Shown in pieces: positions 7,266 to 12,716 of a stretch of 16,580 nt of DNA (positions are counted from its first letter, which is position 1; each line of letters starts with the position of its first letter). The notes beneath the pieces were generated by a model. That model was not told the DNA's origin. It made no database searches and saw only the letters and a list, made by a program, of their open reading frames with translations. This stretch comes from Sphaerochaetaceae bacterium (GTDB lineage Bacteria > Spirochaetota > Spirochaetia > Sphaerochaetales > Sphaerochaetaceae). Position numbers and translations under genes: made by a program. The stretch lies in NCBI GenBank assembly GCA_023231265.1, contig JALNVT010000033.1:1-16580 (forward strand), in the 5' to 3' direction.

Positions 7266-7928
7266 ATGACTAGAGAATTTGAAGGACGAAATGAGCAAGA
7301 TGCAATAGCAAAAGCTATAGAAGAGCTTCAGATTGAACGAGAGGATTTTGATGTTGAGGTTTTAGAAACTGTAAAAAAAGGTTTTTTTAAGAAAAATATC
7401 AAAATTCGTATTCATTATAATGATGGAACAGAAGAAGAAAAGCAAGAAATTGTTTCTAAATCAGATGCTCCATTGAACAGTGAATTTGAACAGCAGGTGA
7501 TTCAATTTGTAGTTGGATTGCTCAATAAAATGGGTTTCCCTGGAAAAGTTACAGTTTCTTTCAGAAAAGATGCTAAAATTGGTTTGAACATTGAAAGTGA
7601 TTATTCTTCTATCATCATTGGTAGAAAAGGTAAGAACCTTGATGCCATTCAATTATTGACAAATGTATTTGTTGGTAAAATTGACCCAGATCAAAAAGTA
7701 ATTATTGACAGTGAGAACTACAGAATGCGTCATGAAGAGCAGATCATCAGAATTGCTTACAAGACTGCAGAACAGGTTAAATATAGCGGCAAGAGCCGTT
7801 TGCTTGAACCTATGAATCCATTTGAAAGACGTTTGGTACATACAGCATTGAATGATTTCAATGGTGTTGATACCAAAAGTGAAGGTGACAACCTTTACAA
7901 ACAGATCAGAGTTTTTCCTAGCAAATAG
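7266..7928 (+). CDS. jag: KhpB/Jag RNA-binding protein
   Basis: Jag (KhpB/EloR) is a KH-R3H RNA-binding protein that, with KhpA, affects cell elongation and division in Firmicutes and is typically encoded after yidC. The 220-residue product has a Jag-N domain (about 1-50: TREFEGRNEQDAIAKAIEEL ... KKGFFKKNIKIRI), a KH domain with the GRKG loop at residues 119-122, and a C-terminal R3H domain with Arg188-x3-His192 (ERRLVH). The linker between Jag-N and KH is short. ATG 7266 has GGAG seven bases upstream. The neighbouring yidC and the domain order make the call secure; the function in this organism is inferred. Confidence 0.93.
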   Translation: MTREFEGRNEQDAIAKAIEELQIEREDFDVEVLETVKKGFFKKNIKIRIHYNDGTEEEKQEIVSKSDAPLNSEFEQQVIQFVVGLLNKMGFPGKVTVSFRKDAKIGLNIESDYSSIIIGRKGKNLDAIQLLTNVFVGKIDPDQKVIIDSENYRMRHEEQIIRIAYKTAEQVKYSGKSRLLEPMNPFERRLVHTALNDFNGVDTKSEGDNLYKQIRVFPSK

Positions 7929-7950
7929 GAATCAATAATGACTCAAATTG

Positions 7951-7993
7951 AGAAGGTTGTGGTGAATTGATTTTCATCATGACTTCTTTTTTT
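7951..7993 (+). terminator. Terminator after jag
   Basis: AGAAG (7951-7955) pairs with CTTCT (7983-7987), and inside it GGTGAA (7961-7966) pairs with TTCATC (7973-7978, one wobble). An eight-base T-run follows. It ends the yidC-jag unit. Confidence 0.6.
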
Positions 7994-8119
7994 ATGCCCT
8001 TTATGTTGTTATTACATAGTAAATTAAAATAAAAATGACAGACAGTTTGAAAAAAGTTGACAGTGATATTCAATTGACTTAGCCTTCTTATATGGTTTGA
8101 TGCTTTTGAAGGAGGATCT

Positions 8120-8671
8120 ATGAGATTGTTGAATAGAGCTGTATTTATTTTTGCGTTTGTATTTGTTTTTAATCTGTTCTCTTTATATGCAGCAGATTCA
8201 GGAACTTTAGATGTATCAATTTTTGTAGATGTTCCAGTTGAGCCCTACTACCCAACCATCTACTACAACGATCAGGTGCTAGCTCTGCAGAACAGAGTGC
8301 TTGATGATAATGAGCAACCCTTCTCCATAACAGAAGATGGTGAGACCCCAAATTTTATCATTAGAATTGAAGGAAATGAAGGCTCCAGTAAAATTCTTGA
8401 TGTATCCATAGATGGTAACTATTTCCTTTCAACAGAAAACAATAACTTCAATAATTCTGGTGTTTTTGCATATCCCTCTTTTATTGAAGAAGGAGGAAGA
8501 TCCCAAAGGTCTGAATTTGTCTCTTATGTTGTTCAGATTCCTTATGGTCCACATGATGAGAACAAGAACAGTCTTGAGAAGGCCTTTCTTTTGAGTTGGG
8601 AGGGGAACTCTGACCTTCCTTCAGGTTTCTACAGCTGTTCAATTGGTGTCATCTACTCAGTTGTAAATTGA
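8120..8671 (+). CDS. Secreted protein of unknown function
   Basis: I do not recognise this 183-residue protein. It opens with a clear Sec signal peptide: basic MRLLNR, a hydrophobic stretch rich in Phe and Val, and a probable signal peptidase I site near SLYA-AD. No lipobox Cys is present, so it should be free in the periplasm or outside. The mature part has alternating beta-like segments, with a Tyr/Pro-rich stretch (EPYYPTIYY) and a final LPSGFYSCSIGVIYSV that resembles the closing strands of a beta-sandwich adhesin or spore-coat-U-like domain; that comparison is only by eye. It has one Cys near the C-terminus. AAGGAGG (8109-8115) lies just before ATG 8120. It stands alone between two terminators, so it is probably a single-gene unit. 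Confidence 0.82.
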   Translation: MRLLNRAVFIFAFVFVFNLFSLYAADSGTLDVSIFVDVPVEPYYPTIYYNDQVLALQNRVLDDNEQPFSITEDGETPNFIIRIEGNEGSSKILDVSIDGNYFLSTENNNFNNSGVFAYPSFIEEGGRSQRSEFVSYVVQIPYGPHDENKNSLEKAFLLSWEGNSDLPSGFYSCSIGVIYSVVN

Positions 8672-8734
8672 TGTTCTATGGCTCTTCTGTAATATTTAGA
8701 TTCTTGTAAGTGCAATAAATTCATGATGAAGGCC

Positions 8735-8778
8735 AAAAAAAACTACTGCTTTATCTTGATAGATTGATGCAGTAGTTT
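8735..8778 (-). terminator. Terminator after metK
   Basis: AAACTACTGC (8740-8749) and GCAGTAGTTT (8769-8778) form a perfect 10-bp stem. Read on the minus strand, the stem is followed by an unbroken run of T (plus-strand A 8735-8742 includes stem bases). It lies 22 bases after the metK stop and may also serve the convergent gene ending at 8671. Confidence 0.85.
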
Positions 8779-8800
8779 AAATATTAGGATCTGGAATTGA

Positions 8801-9958
8801 TTATTTCTTTAAAGTGATAATCTGTTCCCAAGGAGTGTTATCCTTACCAAAATGACCATAATTATCATTTGCTCTATAGATAGGGCGAAGAAGATTTAAA
8901 GTTTTAACAATTCCTTCTGGAGTTGTATCAAAGTTTTTAGCAACAACAGCTCTGAGTTCTTCGTTTGTTAATTCAGATGTACCGAATGTTTCAACAAGAA
9001 TGGATACTGGTTCAGGAACACCAATTGCATATGCCAACTCAACTTCACATTTTGAACAGAGCTTGTTTGCAACAAGGTTCTTTGCAATGTAACGAGCCAT
9101 ATAAGCAGCAGATCTATCAACTTTTGAAGGATCTTTACCTGAGAATGCACCACCACCGTGACGACCCATACCACCGTATGTATCAACAATGATCTTTCTA
9201 CCTGTAAGACCGGTATCACCATCTGGACCACCAATAACGAATCTACCAGTTGGGTTGATGAAATATTCTGTATCTTCATCTAACATACCTGTTGGTTCCA
9301 ATACAGGTTTGATGACATTTTCAATTAAATACTTAGAAAGTTCTTCTCTTGAAACGTTTGGTGAGTGCTGATGAGACATTACAACATTTGTAATTCTTAC
9401 AGGTCTGTTGTTCTCATCATATTCTACTGATACTTGGCTCTTTGAATCAGGTCTCAAGAAGTCTACAGCACCAGATTTTCTGAGTTCTGCAGCTTTAGCC
9501 AATAAAATATGAGAATACATCACAGGACAAGGCATCAATTGAGGTGTCTCATCACAAGCATAACCGAACATCATTCCTTGGTCTCCGGCACCCTGAGCGC
9601 CAAAAAGATTGTCAGTTGCAGTAACACCCTGAGCAATATCAGGAGATTGTGTGTGAATTAGGTTTGTAATTTTAACACTCTTTGCATCAAAACCAGTGTT
9701 ATCTTCTGTATAACCAATGTCTGTTATAACATCTCTGACAATGGCATCAACATCAATTTTTGATTTTGTGGTTATCTCACCAGCAACGATTACTGTGTTT
9801 GTAGTTGCCAAAGTTTCACATGCAACTCTTGAAGTTGGATCTCCTGCTAGACAAGCGTCTAGAATGGCATCACTGATCTGGTCACATACTTTATCTGGGT
9901 GTCCTTCACTTACTGATTCAGAAGTGAATACATGGTGTTTTGGGTTTTTTATTATCAT
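8801..9958 (-). CDS. metK: S-adenosylmethionine synthetase
   Basis: MetK makes S-adenosylmethionine from methionine and ATP. The 385-residue product shows the family motifs in order: SEGHPDKVCDQISDAILD near the N-terminus, GAGDQGMMFGYACDETP (the adenine-binding GAGDQG), DTYGGMGRHGGGAFSGKD (the P-loop-like GGGAFSGKD) and KVDRSAAYMARYIAKN. Length is normal. ATG 9958 is chosen over a longer in-frame start at 9991 because GGAAGG (9967-9972 on the plus scale) lies eight bases ahead and homology begins at MIIKNPKHHVFTSESV. It is transcribed alone from a promoter at 10098-10126, through a leader carrying a SAM-II-like aptamer, and ends at a strong terminator. It is divergent from murA. Confidence 0.97.
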   Translation of the reverse strand: MIIKNPKHHVFTSESVSEGHPDKVCDQISDAILDACLAGDPTSRVACETLATTNTVIVAGEITTKSKIDVDAIVRDVITDIGYTEDNTGFDAKSVKITNLIHTQSPDIAQGVTATDNLFGAQGAGDQGMMFGYACDETPQLMPCPVMYSHILLAKAAELRKSGAVDFLRPDSKSQVSVEYDENNRPVRITNVVMSHQHSPNVSREELSKYLIENVIKPVLEPTGMLDEDTEYFINPTGRFVIGGPDGDTGLTGRKIIVDTYGGMGRHGGGAFSGKDPSKVDRSAAYMARYIAKNLVANKLCSKCEVELAYAIGVPEPVSILVETFGTSELTNEELRAVVAKNFDTTPEGIVKTLNLLRPIYRANDNYGHFGKDNTPWEQIITLKK

Positions 9959-9966
9959 AAAAATAT

Positions 9967-10006
9967 CCTTCCTCTGTATATTTATATACATTTTTGAACT
10001 GGAAGG
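9967..10006 (-). promoter_or_regulatory. metK expression platform (SD / anti-SD pair)
   Basis: On the minus strand the Shine-Dalgarno GGAAGG (9967-9972) is perfectly complementary to CCTTCC (10001-10006). The bases between include a small hairpin TGTATA-TAAA-TATACA. The same CCTTCC can instead pair with GGAGGG at the 3' edge of the aptamer (near 10033-10038, one wobble). This gives a simple switch: ligand holds GGGAGG in the pseudoknot, freeing CCTTCC to block translation. The pairings are seen; the mechanism is inference. Confidence 0.55.
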
Positions 10007-10032
10007 GGGTATGAGGCTGTGTTTGGTTCAGT

Positions 10033-10090
10033 CCCTCCCTCTTTAGCAGTTTATTTTTCGTCCGCAAGCCGGGAGGCTATCAAATCGACG
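10033..10090 (-). ncRNA. SAM-II-like (SAM-alpha) riboswitch aptamer of metK
   Basis: Read on the minus strand the segment has the SAM-II features in order. P1 is CGTC (10087-10090) with GACG. The L1 element GATTTGA comes next, then CCCGGCTTGC, a linker ending AATAAACT, and GCTAAAGAGGGAGG. The UUGC/GC-U-AA core pairs as in the crystallised SAM-II RNA (GC pairs, a bulged U, then two U-A pairs), and CCTCCC (10071-10076) pairs with GGGAGG (10034-10039) to form the P2b pseudoknot. P2b is longer and P1 shorter (4 bp) than in that structure, with a correspondingly longer L1. The location directly upstream of metK, starting at the predicted transcription start, supports a SAM sensor. Identification is from recalled motif and structure. 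Confidence 0.75.
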
Positions 10091-10097
10091 TGAATAC

Positions 10098-10126
10098 AAT
10101 ATAATAATAAAAAAAGAATAAGTAAA
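10098..10126 (-). promoter_or_regulatory. metK promoter
   Basis: On the minus strand TTTACT (10121-10126) and TATATT (10098-10103) are 17 bases apart. The predicted start is near 10091, immediately before the P1 stem of the riboswitch, which supports both calls. Confidence 0.6.
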
Positions 10127-10161
10127 GGGACAGATATACAAACTTGTGGGGTTAACATTTA

Positions 10162-10190
10162 TTCATAAATTACATTAAATATGTTATAAT
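10162..10190 (+). promoter_or_regulatory. murA promoter
   Basis: An extended -10, TGTTATAAT (10182-10190), is preceded at 17 bases by TTCATA (10162-10167), a four-of-six -35. Transcription would start near 10197, about 20 bases before the murA ATG. It is divergent from the metK promoter. Confidence 0.65.
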
Positions 10191-10215
10191 TTACTTAGTT
10201 GATGGGAGATTGAAT

Positions 10216-11505
10216 ATGGATGCTTATAGAATTGAAGGTGGACGAAAAGTTTTTGGTGAGGTTTCTATAAGTGGCAATAAAAATTCGGCATTGCCTCTCA
10301 TTGCAGCATCCCTATTGACTGATGAATCAATAATTCTTAAGAACGTTCCAAACATAAAAGACGTGAATACAATGCTCTCTCTCATTGAAGAGTTGGGCTC
10401 TGAAGTTGAGCACATAGATCTAAATACAATAAAACTTACAAGTAAAAGTAGAGTGAATCGTGTTTTAAATCAAAAGATGGAGATGGTCAGAGGATCAATT
10501 CTGTTTTTGGGACCTCTTCTTGCCTTCTTCAACGATGTTGAGATATCTCCTCCAGGAGGAGATGTTATAGGGCTCAGAAGAGTTGACACTCACTTTCTAG
10601 GTTTCAACTCTCTAGGTGCCAGCTGCTCAATTACAGATGAAGGCACTCTAAGTGTGAGATACGACAGACTTGTTCCTTCTGATATATTTCTTGAGGAAGC
10701 AAGTGTCACTGCCACAGAAAATATAATCATGCTGGCCTCTTCCATAGAAGGGATAACCATATTGAGAAATGCTGCATGTGAGCCACACGTTCAAGATCTC
10801 TGCAACATGCTCAATCTCATGGGCTGTGATATAAAAGGAATTGGGTCAAACTTACTTACAATAAAAGGTACAAAAACTTTCAGAGGATGTACCTATACTT
10901 TGGGTTGCGATTATATGGAAGCTGGATCCTTTATTGGTCTTGCAGCTGCAACAAAAGGTGAGATTGTTCTGAAGAATGTAGATTATCAATCAATAAGAGT
11001 CATTGAATCTGCATTCAACAAACTTGGAATTGATATTGCAACAAGAGAAGATGGAAGTGTTTATGTCTCCTCCAAACAGGAGAGAGTCATGAAGAAGAGC
11101 TTCAACAACATGACAAATAAAATAGATGATGCACCTTGGCCAGGTTTTCCTGCAGATCTGCTCTCAATAATGACAGTCACCGCCACTCAGATGGAAGGTA
11201 CAATTCTCATGCATGAGAAGATGTTTGAGTCAAGAATGTACTTTGTAGATTGGTTGATAAGAATGAATGCAGATATTATTCTGTGTGATCCTCATAGAGC
11301 TGTTATAAATGGTCCAAGTAAGTTGAATGGTGCCAGAGTCAGCAGTCCTGATGTTCGAGCTGGAATGGCTCTGATAATTGCAGCTGCCTGTTCTAAAGGA
11401 ACAAGTGTGATTGAAAACATCTATCAGATTGAAAGAGGGTATGAAAATCTCGAGCAAAAACTTAAAGGTATTAATATTGATATCACAAGAATATCCAATA
11501 TATGA
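10216..11505 (+). CDS. murA: UDP-N-acetylglucosamine 1-carboxyvinyltransferase (MurA)
   Basis: MurA transfers enolpyruvate from PEP to UDP-GlcNAc, the first committed step of peptidoglycan synthesis. The 429-residue product has the normal EPT-synthase fold length. It begins MDAYRIEGGRKVFGEVSISG and carries the Lys22-Asn23 substrate contact (SGNKNSALPL) and the DDAPWPGFPADLLS segment with the catalytic Asp. The flexible loop reads PPGGDVIGLRRVD, so the usual catalytic Cys (E. coli Cys115) is Asp116, as in naturally fosfomycin-insensitive enzymes of Mycobacterium, Chlamydia and Borrelia. ATG 10216 is chosen over TTG 10210 because GGGAG (10204-10208) sits seven bases before it. Transcribed alone. 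The family also includes AroA-like enzymes, but the UDP-GlcNAc-type motifs favour MurA. Confidence 0.94.
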   Translation: MDAYRIEGGRKVFGEVSISGNKNSALPLIAASLLTDESIILKNVPNIKDVNTMLSLIEELGSEVEHIDLNTIKLTSKSRVNRVLNQKMEMVRGSILFLGPLLAFFNDVEISPPGGDVIGLRRVDTHFLGFNSLGASCSITDEGTLSVRYDRLVPSDIFLEEASVTATENIIMLASSIEGITILRNAACEPHVQDLCNMLNLMGCDIKGIGSNLLTIKGTKTFRGCTYTLGCDYMEAGSFIGLAAATKGEIVLKNVDYQSIRVIESAFNKLGIDIATREDGSVYVSSKQERVMKKSFNNMTNKIDDAPWPGFPADLLSIMTVTATQMEGTILMHEKMFESRMYFVDWLIRMNADIILCDPHRAVINGPSKLNGARVSSPDVRAGMALIIAAACSKGTSVIENIYQIERGYENLEQKLKGINIDITRISNI

Positions 11506-11679
11506 GAATAATCACTGTCTCTGAGATATTTGGTCAAAGATGAAAAGATTCTCTCAATAATGTAGAAAATAATACTAAAAAATGAACTTTCATCAAAAAA
11601 TAAGCTCAAATTAGGTATATATACTTTTAGTTATTATATGAATAGTAAAATATATGTGACTTCATATTCATAATATCAA

Positions 11680-11708
11680 AAAAAGTTATCCACAAGTTAT
11701 CCACAAGC
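11680..11708 (+). repeat. Distal DnaA-box doublet, copy 1
   Basis: Two perfect TTATCCACA boxes at 11686-11694 and 11697-11705, head to tail at an 11-base step, inside a 29-base element (A-run, GTTATCCACAA repeated, GC) that recurs exactly at 11894-11922. The step equals that in oriC. Confidence 0.85.
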
Positions 11709-11831
11709 AAAACTTTGCAATCTAAATTCTTTCTATGCAAGAAATAAACTACTATCAATAATCATTATTATTATAGAGTATTTATAATTATTTCTTTACC
11801 TATAAACAAATTAAATAAAATATCTATTAGT

Positions 11832-11866
11832 TGCTATAGCATAGTTATATGAGTATATATAACTAT
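11832..11866. repeat. Adjacent palindromes
   Basis: TGCTATAGCA (11832-11841) is a perfect 10-base palindrome. It is joined by one shared base to a perfect 10-bp inverted repeat, ATAGTTATAT (11841-11850) and ATATAACTAT (11857-11866), with a six-base spacer. There is no T-run, so it is not a typical terminator. It lies 33 bases before the second DnaA-box doublet. Confidence 0.6.
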
Positions 11867-11893
11867 TATATAGAACTTACTTTGTAGGGTTTT

Positions 11894-11922
11894 AAAAAGT
11901 TATCCACAAGTTATCCACAAGC
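11894..11922 (+). repeat. Distal DnaA-box doublet, copy 2
   Basis: Perfect TTATCCACA boxes at 11900-11908 and 11911-11919, in the same orientation and 11-base step as copy 1, 214 bases further on. Flanks outside the 29 bases differ between copies, so only this block is shared. Confidence 0.85.
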
Positions 11923-12062
11923 TGTTAAAAAAGTTAGTGATTTTTATTTTACACGGATGTAATTAATTTTATTTGAGTGTTTTTAGGGTGCTACAAAAAA
12001 ATTCAAGATATTACAATATATTACGCATTTGTAAAAATTAAATTTTATTTAATAAAAAAATA

Positions 12063-12091
12063 TTGACAAAAAGATTAGTGTTGGTTAACAT
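12063..12091 (+). promoter_or_regulatory. feoA promoter with putative iron operator
   Basis: A perfect TTGACA (12063-12068) is followed after 17 bases by TAACAT (12086-12091). TTAGTGTTGGTTAAC (12075-12089) fills the spacer and overlaps the -10; 12 of its 15 bases recur upstream of feoB. A protein bound here would block RNA polymerase, as expected for a metal-dependent repressor (inference). Confidence 0.6.
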
Positions 12092-12130
12092 ACCTTTGAA
12101 AGTTAGATAAGTATAACAGGAGATTCAAAT

Positions 12131-12343
12131 ATGCCATTATCATATGTTAACCCAGGTGAAGTAAAACAAGTCATTTCTTTTTCCGCTGGTAATAAATATA
12201 AAGACCGTTTCATGTCTATGGGTATAGTTCCTGGTAGAAATATAAAAATAATTGACATCACCAATGCTGGATTGATTATTGAAGTTCAAAACACACGCTT
12301 CGCTTTGAATAAAGGCCTAGCTCATTTAATACAAGTAATATAA
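12131..12343 (+). CDS. feoA: FeoA domain protein (first copy)
   Basis: FeoA is a small cytoplasmic SH3-like protein that assists the ferrous iron transporter FeoB. The 70-residue product has the FeoA layout: an N-terminal strand PLSYVNPGEVKQVISF, the RFMSMGIVPGRNIKII segment (the usual R-L-x-x-M-G-I-x-P-G motif) and a final ALNKGLAHLIQVI. AGGAG (12118-12122) is eight bases ahead of ATG. It is followed by a second feoA after 24 bases and then feoB, the tandem arrangement known from several bacteria. Confidence 0.9.
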   Translation: MPLSYVNPGEVKQVISFSAGNKYKDRFMSMGIVPGRNIKIIDITNAGLIIEVQNTRFALNKGLAHLIQVI

Positions 12344-12367
12344 AAATAACATCAATAGGAGCAATAA

Positions 12368-12589
12368 ATGAAGAATTTGTTGGATTTAAGTATTGGAGAA
12401 AGTGGAAAAGTTCTTTCTTTCGAAAACCAAGGCGTTGTTAGAAAACGACTTCTTGATATGGGAATAACTACTGGAGTACAGATCAAATTGATCAAAGTGG
12501 CTCCAATGGGAGACCCTCTTGAAATTGAATTGAGAGGCTATAATTTGAGCCTACGCAAATCTGAAGCAAAATCAATTAACATTGAATAA
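12368..12589 (+). CDS. feoA: FeoA domain protein (second copy)
   Basis: A second FeoA-like SH3 protein of 73 residues. It has RKRLLDMGITTGVQIKLIKVAPMGDPLEIELRGYNLSLRKSEA, which fits the FeoA consensus more closely than the first copy, including the MGDPLEI and RGYxLSLR segments. AGGAG (12357-12361) lies six bases ahead of ATG. The two copies are clearly diverged from one another rather than a recent duplication. They are probably cotranscribed, with an AT-rich hairpin and T-run downstream before feoB. Confidence 0.93.
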   Translation: MKNLLDLSIGESGKVLSFENQGVVRKRLLDMGITTGVQIKLIKVAPMGDPLEIELRGYNLSLRKSEAKSINIE

Positions 12590-12649
12590 AATATCTATAA
12601 ATTTGTTATAAAAGTTATCATAAGCTATTTATAATAAATGATATTTTTT
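12588..12649 (+). terminator. Possible terminator/attenuator between feoA and feoB
   Basis: AAAATATC (12588-12595) pairs with GATATTTT (12640-12647), and TATAAAT (12596-12602) with ATTTATA (12627-12633), leaving a six-base bulge; a T-run follows. All pairs are A-T rich, so it is weak. A TATAAT (12630-12635) within it could alternatively belong to a feoB promoter. Confidence 0.35.
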
Positions 12650-12660
12650 TGTTTTTAGAG

Positions 12661-12684
12661 TTAGTGTAAGCTAACTAATAACAT
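12661..12684 (+). promoter_or_regulatory. Putative iron operator upstream of feoB
   Basis: TTAGTGTAAGCTAAC (12661-12675) matches the feoA promoter motif at 12 of 15 positions and is followed by TAACATAC (12679-12686), also shared with feoA. Arms AGTTAG/CTAACT and TTAGT/ACTAA make it an imperfect dyad reminiscent of DtxR/IdeR-type sites. The regulator is not in this window. Confidence 0.5.
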
Positions 12685-12716
12685 ACTCACTAATATTTTT
12701 AAGAGGTTTTAATATT

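Larger units (their letters stand above)
11506..12062. other. Gene-free AT-rich region with DnaA-box pairs
   Basis: No open frame with coding character or ribosome binding site was found on either strand in the interval between murA and the feoA promoter. The region is very AT-rich and contains two repeated DnaA-box doublets and adjacent palindromes, listed separately. No clear rho-independent terminator was seen after murA. Confidence 0.7.

Noticed and set aside
8057..8093. Promoter for the 8120 gene from TTGACA/TTGACT and TTATAT
   Set aside because: The spacing between either -35-like hexamer and any -10-like hexamer is far from 16-18 bases.
10033..10090. A plus-strand riboswitch (c-di-GMP-like CGCAAGCC) for murA
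   Set aside because: The murA promoter lies downstream of this segment, and the rest of the c-di-GMP aptamer is missing; the minus-strand SAM-II reading explains the bases better.
11504..11552. GAGAAT/ATTCTC inverted repeat as a murA terminator
   Set aside because: Short arms, a large loop and no T-run.
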